Assembly: GCA_010015655.1 (NCBI GenBank)
Contig: ML976740.1
Span: 184,725 to 248,724, forward strand
DNA: 64,000 nucleotides
From: Bimuria novae-zelandiae CBS 107.79
Lineage: Eukaryota; Ascomycota; Dothideomycetes; Pleosporales; Didymosphaeriaceae
Reading direction: 5' to 3'
Below, one piece after another: positions 37,488-48,622 of the stretch (positions within the stretch are counted from its first letter, which is position 1; the number at the start of each line of letters is the position of its first letter). The notes under the pieces are model-generated. The model searched no databases. It was not told the DNA's origin and saw nothing but the letters and a program-made list of their open reading frames with translations. The translations under genes and the position numbers were made by a program.

Positions 37488-39301
37488 ATGGCTCCAATTA
37501 ACGACGCGCTTGCAGATCTAATGTCGCTAAGCCCTAGCGAACAGTTTTCGTACCAAAAAGTAGCTAAAAAGTATGGTGTTTCTCGCTCAACTTTAATGCG
37601 AAGGCACCATGCTACAACACAGCCACACGCATTAAAGATTATCAACCAACAAAAGCTTGCTCCACAACAAGAGGCAGAGCTTGTTAAATATATAGAAGGA
37701 CTCACAGCACGTCACCTACCACCTATAAGAGAGATGATACGAAATTTCGCGTCGACAATAGCCAAGGAGCCAGTGAGCGAGAGCTAGGTTACGCGCTTCA
37801 TCAATCGGCACAGCATCTATCTTACCTCGCGATGGGCAACTGGTATGGACAGCAATCGCCACCAAGCCGACTCAGGGGATAAATACAGCCTGTATTTTAA
37901 TATCCTAGGTGATAAAATCAAGGAATATGGTATTGAGCCTCGTCACACGTACAATATGGATGAGAAAGGCTTCCTTATCGGTATCATTGGCCGATCGAAA
38001 CGAGTGTTCAGCAGACGTATGTGGGAGAAGAAGGAGGTTAGAGCATCTCTACAAGATGGCTCTCGCGAATGGATTACCCTCCTAGCATGCGTGTGCGCTG
38101 ATGGATCAGCCTTGCCGCCAAGCCTTATCTACCAGTCTACCAACAAGGACATCCAATCAAGCTGGGTTAAGGATATCGAGGCAGGAAAGCATAGCGTACA
38201 CGTCTCCTCTTCACCCTCAGGCTGGACAAACAACGATATCGGCCTTGCCTGGCTTGAGCAGGTGTTTGATCGCTACACTAAGGCAAAAGCTCGACGATCC
38301 TACCGACTTCTTATCCTTGACGGCCATGGATCTTATGTTACTATAGATTTTATCGACTATTGCGACAGGAATAGGATCCTCCTAGCNNNNNNNNNNNNNN
38401 NNNNNNNNNNNNNNNNNNNNNNNNNNNNNNNNNNNNNNNNNNNNNNNNNNNNNNNNNNNNNNNNNNNNNNNNNNNNNNNNNNNNNNNNNNNNNNNNNNNN
38501 NNNNNNNNNNNNNNNNNNNNNNNNNNNNNNNNNNNNNNNNNNNNNNNNNNNNNNNNNNNNNNNNNNNNNNNNNNNNNNNNNNNNNNNNNNNNNNNNNNNN
38601 NNNNNNNNNNNNNNNNNNNNNNNNNNNNNNNNNNNNNNNNNNNNNNNNNNNNNNNNNNNNNNNNNNNNNNNNNNNNNNNNNNNNNNNNNNNNNNNNNNNN
38701 NNNNNNNNNNNNNNNNNNNNNNNNNNNNNNNNNNNNNNNNNNNNNNNNNNNNNNNNNNNNNNNNNNNNNNNNNNNNNNNNNNNNNNNNNNNNNNNNNNNN
38801 NNNNNNNNNNNNNNNNNNNNNNNNNNNNNNNNNNNNNNNNNNNNNNNNNNNNNNNNNNNNNNNNNNNNNNNNNNNNNNNNNNNNNNNNNNNNNNNNNNNN
38901 NNNNNNNNNNNNNNNNNNNNNNNNNNNNNNNNNNNNNNNNNNNNNNNNNNNNNNNNNNNNNNNNNNNNNNNNNNNNNNNNNNNNNNNNNNNNNNNNNNNN
39001 NNNNNNNNNNNNGGAGAAGCGTGTGGGGCGGGAGGCCGCCAAGGTAGCTAGGGAGAAGGAGAGGGCTGAGAAGGCAGCAGAGCGCGCTCGCCAGAAAGAG
39101 GCTCGTGACGCAGCAAAAGCTCTACAATCTACCCAGAAGGGTAAGAGAAAAGCCTCGCAGCCACCTACACAAAGTAACAAGCGCCAGAAACGTGTGGTTG
39201 ACGCTGTAGCTACTAAGGAAGCCTTAGGTGCCGTATTAGCAGCTCCACCCAAGACCACGCGGCGCGGTCGCAACGTTAAGCTTCTAAGTAAATATAAATA
39301 G
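37488..39301 (+). pseudogene. P1 transposase (HTH plus DDE domain), one amber codon and a sequence gap
   Basis: The start is ATG 37488 (MAPINDALADL). An N-terminal helix-turn-helix (YQKVAKKYGVSRSTLMRR) and a CENP-B/Tc5-like second DNA-binding region (QEAELVKYIEGLTARHLPP) follow. TAG at 37785-37787 stands where Trp is expected in SES-W-VTRFINRH. After it the DDE_1 domain runs cleanly: first Asp in YNMDEKGF, ACVCADGSALPPSLIY, SSPSGWTNNDIGLAWLEQVF and second Asp in LLILDGHGSY. The third Asp falls in the N gap (38387-39012). After the gap the basic Lys/Ala/Glu-rich C-terminal tail (REKERAEKAAERARQ) ends RGRNVKLLSKYK. The frames before and after the gap differ, so the gap length is only an estimate. 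The enzyme would cut and paste its own element at TA sites. Confidence 0.85.
38387..39012. other. Assembly gap (626 Ns)
   Basis: A run of N inside the P1 transposase. It hides the third catalytic Asp and part of the C-terminal region. The gap lies in a repeated element, as is typical of short-read scaffolds. Confidence 0.99.
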
Positions 39302-39608
39302 CACAGGTTAATTGCAAGTATTAATATAGTACTTCTATAAAGAAATCTCGTGATAATAGCTACTGTGTGTAGCTCTACAGCCTCGTTTCTCGTAGAGATG
39401 TTTTGGTGTTGGTGGCCCATCACGCGAAGTGGCTCATCACGCGCACGGACACGTTACCGTGTCCGTGCGCGTAATGCCCGGATTCGCGTAATGCCCGCGC
39501 AACACCATAAACGCTCTATTAGAAATAAGGCTGTAGAGCCACCCACGATTAATATTATCACGAGATTTTCTTATAGAGTAGTAAGTTGATAGCTGCGATT
39601 TATTTGCA

Positions 39609-42454
39609 CTATTTAAATCTATCTGGAAGCTTGATGTCGCGACCGCTGCGTGTAGATTTGGTTGGGGCAGCAGATGCGCCCTCTGAGGCCTCCCCAACAT
39701 CTACAGCACCAACAACACGTTTTTGACGCTTTCTGCTCTGTAGAGATGGCTGAGAGGCCTTTCTCTTACCCTTTTGGGATAGTTGTAGAGCTTTTTCTGC
39801 ATCGCGGGCAGACTTTTGGGCAGCGCGCTGAGCTGCCTTTTCGGCTCTCTCCTTCTCCTTCGCCTTCTTAGCTGCCTCTCGCGCATCACGCTTTTCCTGC
39901 TGCATTTTCTCCTTGTATAGCTTAGCTGCCTTCTTTAGCTCTGCTATTTTTACTTTTTAAAGCTACTACTGCTTATCCTCCTGCTCCTTAATAGATTAAC
40001 AAACACGTGCCTCCCTCACCTTCCTTAGTAACTATAAGATAGCCCTACTATAATACTCCTAGCGCTATTAGAGATCTAGAGTCTTGCCCTTCTTTCTGCG
40101 CTTCTCCTTAGTAAATAGTGCCTGCTTAATCCTATCCATCTCATGTTTAAGTAGCTCATTTTAGATAGATAGGTAGTGGAGCGATTGACAAATCTTCTTT
40201 GTATCTTAACTACCCTAATCCTTCACTGCTAATCGTATAAGCCTATCCATCTTTCTCTAATCATGATCGCTGAGCCCTGATGAGGAGTTATCGCCTGATT
40301 CTTGATCCTGGGTGAACCTATCAAGGATAGGATTAGGATCAGGTGGCTTGGTTGGTTGGTTGGTTGGTATTTATTTTACGTCTCTTTAATGGGGATTAAG
40401 TCCACCATCTCGCCTCCTGAAGGGCATATACGACGTGCTAAGCTATGGAATTACAGTGCTAACATACTACCCTAGAAAGCATTTCTTGCCTGCGCGGGTA
40501 TTACTACCATTTCGGAACTGCAGCTCCCCTTCCAGTTGGGGAGGCTGAGCGATGTATGTACATTAGGGTGGTTTCCTTGCATTTTGAGGCATCTATGTGC
40601 TAAGAGAGAGAGAGAGCGAGTGTGTGTGTGTGTGTGTGTGTAGGGGGAGGGGAAAGAGAGGAAGAGGGGTGGGGAGTATTGCAGCTATTGTGCTGGACCT
40701 AGTTCTTGCTAGGTGCTGCATTGCTTGTTGCTGTTGCAGGGCTGCAGGAGCTAGCGGGGACAAATCTTGGTGTAGTACTGTGTGAGTTGGGTGAAGGCTT
40801 CAAAGGCCTCTGGATCCCCCAGCAGCACCGCAGTATACGCCAGGCCGTCAGCCCGGCTGGATGGTGGTGTAGGTGGTCGAAGTGGCCATCTACTAAAGGC
40901 CCCTAGGGTCTTGCGGCAGAGCGCAAGGTGCTCTGGTGTCTTGTCCTGTCCGCATAAGCAGGTAAGGTTTGCATCCTTGTAGTTGTACTTTTGGTGGTAC
41001 CAGGCAAAATCCCCATGTCTAGACCGGATAGAAAGCAGTCTGGCTAGGATAGCTCTTGGTAGGTCTAGTTCCTTTAGACTGCTGCGTGGTGCATAGTCTA
41101 GGTGCCAGCTTTTGTACCATCTAGAGAGTTTGTTCTTTTTGTCAGACCACCAGATCTACTGTGTGTGTTGTGATGTCTTGCGGGCAATTGTCTTGATGCC
41201 TGAGAGTGTAGGCAGAGCAGCTTTACCCGTTGGGGGTGATGGGTGTTAGGCTTCTAGGTTGGCTAATCTGTCTGCTGCCTCATTTCCTTCAATGCCTAGG
41301 TGTCCGGGGGCCCATTTGATAGGATCAGGTGGCGATATGCCTGTGGCTCTAAAAGAGCTGAGGATAGTTGATTCCTTAAAGGAGGCCTTCCACGCATTCC
41401 AAAATAGGGGGAAGAAGTTGTCTTTAGTAATAGAAGCTAGGCCCTAGCTTCTATAAAGGTATCTTAATAGCTCTGCTAAGTAGGCTGTTGATAGAGGCTT
41501 AAACATCGTAACGTTAAGTGGCTAAAGCGTATAAGTTAAATGAGGAGGCAGAATAGCAAGCAGGATCTTATTCTAATTATAGTAGTTAATAAAGTCTATA
41601 GTGACATGAGATCCGTGGCCGTCTATAATTAAAAGTTAATATAATCGTCGAGTCTTCTCTTTTATACAGCGATCAAACACCTGCTCAAGCCAAGTAAGCC
41701 CGATATCATTGTTCGTCCAGCCAGAGGGTGATGAGGTGATAAAGACTTCATGATATCCTGCCTTAATATCCTCTACCCAGCTTGATTGGATGCCCTTGTT
41801 GACAGCCTCATAGATGAGGCTTGGCGGCAGAGCTGATCCATCAGCGCAGATACATGCCAGGAGCGTGATCCATGCGCGATTGCCATCTTGGAGTGATGCC
41901 CTAACTTCCTTCTTCTCCCACATTCGTCTGCTGAATATCCTCTTTGATCTACCAACGATACCGATCAGGCAGCCTTTCTCATCCATATTGTAGATATGAC
42001 GAGGATCTATATGATATTGATCCATCTTGCTGTGCAGAAGGTTGAAAAAGAGGCGATATTTATCCACTGAATCAGCTTTGTGGCGATTGCTGTCCATGCC
42101 GACTGCCCATTGTGAGATAAGATGAATGCTGTGTCGGTTGATGAAGCGCGTAACCTAGCTTTCGCTGACTGGCTCCTTTGCTATCGTAGAGGCGAAGTTC
42201 TGTATCATCTCTCTAGTAGGAGGCATATGTCTCTCTGTGAGTCTTTTGATATATTGAACAAGCTCCTCCTCTTGCTGTGGGGTGAGTTTCTGCTGGTTGA
42301 TGTTCTTGACCTGTCGAGGGCGCGTTACTCCCCGATGCCTTCGGCCCAACGTAGATCGCTCAAGTCCACGCCTAGTAGCCACTTCTGTATATGAAAAATC
42401 TTCTCCTGGCTCTCGCGATTCGATTTCATCAATCGCATCCTGATACGGATCCAT
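39609..42454 (-). pseudogene. P2 transposase relic, interrupted by a LINE
   Basis: The start is ATG 42454 (MDPYQDAIDEIES). It has an N-terminal HTH (YTEVATRRGLERSTLGRRH) and a Tc5/CENP-B-like region. A TAG follows SES at the same conserved Trp as in P1. The DDE domain then reads from MDSNRHKADS through YNMDEKGCLIG to SSPSGWTNNDIGLTWLEQVF. Further on, LLIIDGHGSHVTIDFINYYN is readable between stops. The third catalytic position reads PLN instead of PLD. The LINE insertion lies beyond RATGISPPDPI. The basic tail (39609-39905) ends SGRDIKLPDRFK at stop 39609-39611. Several TAG/TAA codons replace Trp or Gln. Inactive. Confidence 0.82.
40348..41319 (-). mobile_element. 5'-truncated Tad1-like LINE fragment
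   Basis: A 972-bp insert in P2 is flanked by a perfect 14-bp duplication TAGGATCAGGTGGC (40334-40347 and 41320-41333). On the minus strand it begins in an RNase H domain (WAPGHLGIEGNEAADRLAN) and runs into a zinc-binding motif of non-LTR retrotransposons (LTCLCGQDKTPEHLALCR). It then has a non-coding 3' tail with GT/GA microsatellites (40602-40675) and ends in a short (CCAA)n repeat at 40348-40367. The 5' truncation, long direct repeats and simple-sequence tail are the marks of target-primed reverse transcription. RIP damage is moderate. Confidence 0.88.
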
Positions 42455-42526
42455 ATTGGTGGAGTTATCGCGTGCTGAAGTTAGGGTGTTTGGTGCTGCG
42501 CGGGCATTACGCGAATCCGGGCATTA

Positions 42527-44665
42527 CTGTGCCCGTGCGCGCAGCGACCCGAATCGCGCAGCGACCCACCAACACCAAACCTGCAGACAAGTAACCAACT
42601 TCAACGCGTTATAACTCCACCACCATGGCACTAATTAACGATGCAATTGCAGCATATAATGCGCAAGAACTAGGGAAAAAACTTTTGTATAGATAATTCG
42701 CGAAAATGTTTAGTGTAAGCGTAACTACGCTACGCCGCAGACAGCAGGGCAGTTAGTAGTCTAGGACTACCAAAGATCTTAACTAACGCGCTCTTAGCCC
42801 ACAACAAGAGCAGGCCCTCCTACAGCATATTAACAAGCTTACAGAGCGCAGGCTGCCTCCTATAAGAGAGATAATACGCAATTTTGCCTTAGTTATTGCC
42901 TACTAAGAAATTTTAGAGTCCTGGGTGTTACGCTTCCTCCACTAAAACAACGACCGTATCGTCTTAAAATAGAGCAAGGCAATGGACGCTGTTCGCCACC
43001 ACGCTAACTTCTACCTTAAATACAGGCTCTATTTTGATCTCCTTCACGAGAAGATGGCCTAGTACAACATTCAGGCATGTAACACATACAATATGGATGA
43101 GAAGGGCTTCCTCATAGGCATCTTAGGACGCTCCAAACGCATCTTCAACCGTGAGATGTGGGAGAGAAAAGAGGTGATAGCAGCTCTCTAGGATGGAGAG
43201 AGAGAATTTGTTACTTGCTTGGCAATAATTTGTGCTGATGGGAGTGCTCTACCACCTGGCCTTATCTTTGTAGCTTTGGGTGGTTTAAGAGACACTTGGG
43301 TTGCTGGTATAGAGGTTGGAAAACACGACATTTTCTGCTCTACCTCTCCCACAGGATGGAGCAATAATGAGAGAGGCCTGTCCTGGCTTGAACAGGTGTT
43401 TTAACGGACTATAAAAGAGAAGGCACTTAGAGATTACCGTCTCCTTATCGTAGATAGCTATAGCAGTTACCTTATAATAGATTTTATTAATTATTGCGAA
43501 TCCCACCGCATTATCCTGGCTATATTACCACCTCACTCTACCTATACGCTTTAACTACTTAATATAGTAATGTTTAAGTCTCTCTTATTAGCCTACTCTA
43601 AGGCGCTTAGTGACCATCTCCAAACCACCTAAGGGCTAATTCCTATTAATAAAAGCAACTTTTTTCTACTCTTCTAGCAGGCCTAGGTCTCCTCCTTTAA
43701 AAAAGACATAATTTTAAAGGCCTAAGAGGCTATAGGTATATGGCCTTAGGAATTAGAGCGTGTACTCAAACGCTTTAACCATAACTCTTATAATAAGAGT
43801 AAGGCCTTAGAGGACTCTTTAGTAGCTATTAAGGGCAACTTCCAGCGAGTGCAGCGTCTCTTACGCTCTATAGTAAAAGACCTAGCTTTGAATAAGGCTA
43901 GATCTCTCTCTCTTACCATCCACAAACTCCAAGCAGACAAGGACATAGCTAAGTATAAAAGCAAGCAACTTTAAAACGCTTTTTAGCTCTAAGCAAGGCA
44001 TAAGAAGCAAAGTAAGCCTCTTAACCTATAATAATAATAAAATTACTATAGTAGAGCAGTCCTTTAGTCTCCTCGCAAGATTAAAAAGGCAAACACACGT
44101 TTAGCTATTAAAGAAAAAGATAAAGAGTAAGAGAAAGTTACAATTACTTAGCGTAAAATTAATAGAGCTAGTAATAAGCTTACTAAAGAGAAAGAGGCTA
44201 AAAGGAAGCGTGTTAAGAGAGAGGAGTCTAAAAAAAGGAAGGAGAATAAGAGGGCTATAAAGGCCAAGAATGCCAGGCTTGCAAAAGAGTAAAAACAACA
44301 GAATAAAGAGACTATAACCTCCTAAAAACTATCACAATAGGCAAATAAGCCTAAGCGAAAAGCCTTACATAAAGCTCTATTAAATTTAGCAAAAAAGCGT
44401 CGTGTTATAGCCTCTAGTAGTAGTAAGGGCCCGGCATCCTTAGCACCTGAACCACCACCAAAACTAGCCAAAAGTGGCCGCCCAATTAAGCTTCTAGGAA
44501 AATATAAATAGTATAAATTAATCGCATTATCTTATATACTACTACACCTCAAGATCTCGTGATAATAGCTATTGTATGTGGCTCTACAGCCTCATTTTTG
44601 CTGGTAGGCCAATGTTGGTTGGGTGGGTCGCTGCGCGATTCGGGTCGCTGCGCGCACGGGCACAG
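42527..44665 (+). mobile_element. Pogo/Fot1-type transposon P3
   Basis: 2139 bp flanked by TA (42525-42526 and 44666-44667). The terminal inverted repeats are perfect over about 41 bp: cap CTGTGCCCGTG, then CGCGCAGCGACCC, GAAT, CGCGCAGCGACCC (17-bp period). It is inserted at the TA inside the right terminal repeat of P2 and shares its right TA with P4. The coding strand is plus. Confidence 0.92.
42625..44511 (+). pseudogene. P3 transposase: 628-codon frame with RIP nonsense codons only
   Basis: From ATG 42625 (MALINDAIAAYN) to TAG 44509-44511 (GRPIKLLGKYK) the distance is a whole number of codons. The stretches I translated all stay in one frame, so no net indel is needed. About 20 internal TAA/TAG codons stand mostly where relatives have Gln or Trp. 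The first DDE Asp is kept (YNMDEKGF). The second reads VDSYSSY in place of DGHGSH. The third position reads LLNIVMF in place of LLQPLDV. The conserved Trp that is TAG in P1, P2 and P4 is still TGG here (ESWVLRFLH). A long Lys/Arg-rich tail precedes the C-terminus. Confidence 0.85.
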
Positions 44666-44667
44666 TA

Positions 44668-46801
44668 CTGTGTCTGTGCACCGAACGCCCGGAGTCACCG
44701 AACGCCCGCTCCGGCACCTTCACGCCCACCACAGACATGAGGCTGTAGAGCCACATACAATAGCTATTATTGTAAGAACTTTTAATAGTTTATTCTATAG
44801 CTTTATGCGATTATTTTAATGCCTGCTATATCCTCTTTAGTCTAATTTTGCGGCCGCGGCTACTCTTTTTAAGCTTAAGAGTTAGGGAACGCTTACAAAT
44901 AATAGGTTAACTATAAGTAGCTGTAGTACTATGTTTCTACTTCTTTTTAGGTGCTGTAACTTGTAAGGCCTTGCGTTTACCTTTTTAAAATAATTATAGC
45001 GCTTTTCTAGCGTCGCGTTTTTTTTCTTACGCTTTCTTTTAGCCTTACGTTCCTTTATACCTGCGCGCTTCTCTGCGTTAACCTAGTCTTACTCTACCTT
45101 CTCTTTTACCTGCTTCTTACGCTTCTCTTCTGCAATCTTCTCCTTATATATCTTATTAGCATAAGCTAACTCCTTTATCTTAGCCTTTTCTAGTTCTTTA
45201 TCTTGCCTCTTTTATTCTACAATAGCTGCGCGAGCGCGCGCCTCTTAAAAGGCTCTAGGTAACTATATTATCGCTCTACTGTAATACTCCTAATATTATT
45301 GTAAATTTAATTACCTACTAGCCTACTTCTTACGCTTCTTGTTCTAGTATAGCTTCTTACGCAAGCTATTATTTTCGCTATAAAGGAGCTTAATTTAGGT
45401 TAAGAGGTAGTGGATAGTTTAACCTAGCTTTTGCGCACCTACACTGCGCAGATCCTTCGCCTCTGCACGCAGTGTACTGCAAGCTTTAAGCTAATCTTTT
45501 ATAGAATAAGCTATAGAAGCAGAGGAATCTAATTCTAAGTCCTTAGGAGTTATATAGCGGAACCTATTAAGTATAATATTAGGGTTTACTAGGGATATGC
45601 TAGTAGCTAAGAAGGACTTCTTTATAAGCTCTTCTTTAAATATATTAACTTAGGTAGGCCAGAATAGGTTAAAGAAGTTACCTTTTAATAGTAGGGATAG
45701 GCCTTAAGACTTTTAGAGATAGTTATTAAGTTCGCTACTATAGTTAGAAGAGAGAGGCTTAAAGCAGACAATATCTAATAGCTATAAAGTCTAGGTACTA
45801 TAAGGAGGTAATACTACTAGTATAATTTAATTCTTATAATAGTATTTAAGGAATTCTTGCGTTAGGTGACTACTATAACTATTTATAATTAAGAGGCGGT
45901 ACTCTAACCTAGCCTTTAGCTTAGTATAATAGTTAAACACCTGCTCTAACCAGGCTAGCCCGATGTTATTGTTTGTCCATCTAGAAGGTGAAGAAGCCAC
46001 ATGGATAGCGTGTTTTCCGGCCTTGATATCCGCCACCTAGTGGCTCTGGATGGTGGAGTTTTTTGACGCAAAGATGATGCCAGGGGGAAGAGTAGTACCA
46101 TCCGCGCAGATCGCGGCCAGAAGGCTCACCCACTCACGTAAGCTATCTTAACGAGCCTGCCTAACCTCCTTCTTCTTATATTAACGCCTACTAAAGATAC
46201 GTTTTAGCCTGCCTAGTACCCTAATCGCGAAGCCCTTCTTATCTATATTATATATATTCTCCTCTTTAATATTATATTCTATAATTTTCGATTATAATAA
46301 GTTAAAGTATAGCCTATACTTATGCACTAATTTAGCGTTATAATAATTAAAGTTTATACCCGTAGTCTATTAAGAGGTAAGCTAATTATCGTAATAGTAA
46401 AGGAAGCGCGTAACCTAGCTCTTAAAAACGCGTCCCTACGCAACTATAGATACGAAATTCTATACTATACTCCTTATAGGTAGCAAGTAACGCGTAGTTA
46501 GCTCTTTAATATATTTAACTAGATTATCTTCTTACTAGTTGTTAAGTTTATAGTTATTAAAAACGTTAATATATTAAGGGACCTGCACGCCTTAGTACGC
46601 GCGCGATAACGTTATATAAGAAATACTATAATTTTCTATAATATAAGTATATATAGGTTTCTTTTTTAGCTTTAATGCATTAATTACTATAAGCGCATTA
46701 CTTAATCCTAGCATAGTGTTAAGTTATTACGCGTTGAAATATGGTGCAAATGTTGCGCGGCGGGCGTTCGGTGACTCCGGGCGTTCGGTGCACAGACACA
46801 G
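44668..46801 (-). mobile_element. Pogo/Fot1-type transposon P4, heavily RIP-mutated
   Basis: 2134 bp flanked by TA (44666-44667 and 46802-46803). Terminal inverted repeats: cap CTGTGTCTGTG, then CACCGAACGCCCG, GAGT, CACCGAACGCCCG (17-bp period), identical at both ends. The transposase runs on the minus strand from about 46720 to 44835. Readable parts include KAGKHAIHVASSPSRWTNNNIGLAWLEQVFNYY and RLLIINSYSSHLTQEFLKYY, where the catalytic Asp is Asn. TAG again occupies the conserved Trp before VTRFLYY. The interior is far more AT-rich than its ends, which RIP seems to have spared. Confidence 0.88.
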
Positions 46802-46820
46802 TACGCGCACGGACACGGTA

Positions 46821-47706
46821 GTACACTACACATGTCACGCTTACCGTGCCGAGCACGCACTACGCGCAATCCCGATTCCGTGCTATTCTCTTTGAGCTAG
46901 AGAAACAACCCATACTCTCCTTGCGATTCAAAGGAGTGAGCACTGCCCTCACTAAACACTCGTATGGATTGCTCCACAAGGCGATATGCCATCCAAGTCA
47001 AGTGTGGACCAGGAGCTACGATACACCGACGCACCACGACTTGTGAAGAAGGATACTCATAGCTCAAGAGTTTCCGTTTGTAGGAACGGACGGTTCATGA
47101 CTACAGCACTTAGGCGATACCAGTATCTCACAACGAGACCGTATCTCGACGTCACCTTCACCACCCGTCTGTTGGGCGTGGACGATCACGGGCAAGATAC
47201 TCTTAATGCACCACTTATTTCGGTAGGCTACCCAGCCGGAATTATCAATGATTTCATCGATACCGTCGGAGCAAAGCCTGGTTTCGACGCAATCCACCTC
47301 TCGGGAGGCATCCGTGGAGCCGGCAACGTCCTTGCCTGCCTACGTGAATCGCAAACACCTCTCTCGGCGCATATCATAACACTACACACCGCGGAATTGA
47401 CCAATGTGCTACCGCCTATATTCGATGTCGACTTTACAAGTCTCGAGAAGCTCTGCCTGGACGAATGCGCGGGATTGCGACCTCTCTACCAACGACTTGC
47501 CTCCCCCCAGGAGCCATAAGCTGTCTGACAGTTTCAGCTAAAGCAGATAGCGGTTGATCTCATACCGGGACTTATAGGCGTCACAGAAGACTTCTTAAAG
47601 TCGTTCACCAGACCCGGACTCAGTTATCTTGAACTGAACACCAGCGGGAGTACCCTAGACAGCAGACATATCTTCTAGGCTTTGGAAACACGTGCGCAAG
47701 GCGGTA
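46821..47706 (+). pseudogene. Probable middle part of the F-box/LRR-like gene
   Basis: GC-balanced DNA between two transposon blocks. It encodes HVTLTVPSTHYAQSRFRAILFELEKQPILSLRFKG..., then after a frame change near 46985 a 178-codon stretch with leucine-rich character (LTNVLPPIFDVDFTSLEKLCLDECAGLRPLYQRL). In-frame TAA, TGA and TAG after 47517 interrupt SPQEP..QFQLKQIAVDLIPGLIG... and ...SRHIF.ALETRAQGG. All are changes expected from C-to-T at Gln or Arg codons. It fits the substrate-binding part of an F-box protein. That it belongs to the 36768 gene is inferred from position, strand and character. Confidence 0.6.
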
Positions 47707-48622
47707 AGTAGGGATAATATAATTTAATAAAAGTTTAATATTAAGGTGTTAAGAAAGGGAAATTAAGGAATCTAAAAACTATAATTTATAGTAAAAGTGA
47801 GTATAAAAGCTATACTTTTTATTTTTACTCCTTTTTACCTTTTATTTATACTTTATTTATTACTTATATATTTTTATCTTAGACTACGGCCGTAATTATA
47901 ATTATATAGTTACATTTTATTAATAATAGTACCTATTTTTAATACTAATATACTACCAATTACTAAGTAATTAGTATATTACTAGTTTTTTATCTCATTA
48001 CCTTACTTAACGCTGAATACTCTTTTAGTAATAGAAAGAACTAGCCTATATATAGTAATAAGTTTATGAAAATAATATATTTAGTAAAACTACCAGACTT
48101 AACCAGGGTAGTCTATAGTGTATATTTTATTATATTTAGCATTACTATAGCATCTATAGCGCTATTAAGTTAATTTACTTTTATTAGCGCGCACCGTTTT
48201 CTTTATCTTTTTTTTATTACTACGCACCGTAAAGTCCTTTAGAGTAGCTAGTTACTAGCTATTAGTAGCTATAAAGACTTTTTCCTACTATAATTACTTT
48301 TTTTAATATAATTTCTATCGTGTAGCAGCCTTATTAGTAGTTTAAAGCTTAATAATTTACTTTTACGCTAATACTAGCTTATACGCTACTATTACTACGC
48401 TTTTTATTATCTTTTTAAAAGTCTTAACTAGACTTATTAAAAAACTATTTAGGTGCCTTTAAATCCTCTCCTTTACTAGAATTAATTATAACCCTAATTT
48501 TAGAGCGTTACTAGACGTCTATAACTACTATATACTCTTATATATAGTATAAGGCGAAGGCGTACGCAAACAAATATTAAGCTTTAATATTATTACTTTT
48601 AAGTTAAGGGGAATAAGGTGAG

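Larger units (their letters stand above)
37400..39454 (+). mobile_element. Pogo/Fot1-type transposon P1
   Basis: Flanked by TA (37398-37399 and 39455-39456). The terminal inverted repeats are about 45 bp and nearly identical. Each has an 11-bp cap (ACRTGYCCGTG) followed by two copies of CGCGTGATGRGCCAC at a 17-bp period. The length is 2055 bp, including a 626-base gap of Ns. The transposase lies on the plus strand. This is the least decayed pogo copy in the block: outside the gap the frame is broken only by a single amber codon. Its right-hand TA is shared with the left end of P2. Confidence 0.9.
39457..46818 (-). mobile_element. Pogo/Fot1-type transposon P2, split by three insertions
   Basis: The left end (39457) starts CCGTGTCCGTGCGCG then TA and two copies of CGCGTAATGCCCG at a 17-bp period. 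The matching right terminal repeat is broken. Its inner part ends at 42524, followed by TA, P3, TA, P4, TA, and its outer 15 bases CGCGCACGGACACGG follow at 46804-46818, then TA (46819-46820). So P3 and P4 sit inside the P2 right terminal repeat, at its internal TA. A LINE fragment is also inserted at 40348-41319. Without the insertions P2 would be about 2.1 kb, the same size as P1, P3 and P4. The transposase is on the minus strand. Confidence 0.88.

Noticed and set aside
38350..39423. 357-codon minus-strand frame over P1
   Set aside because: It consists mostly of Ns and is antisense to the transposase.
39440..39480. Palindrome at the P1/P2 junction as a CRISPR-like or origin-like structure
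   Set aside because: It is simply the two abutting terminal inverted repeats around a shared TA.
40602..40675. GA/GT/GGGGA microsatellite tract as an independent feature
   Set aside because: It lies inside the LINE 3' region and is explained by it.
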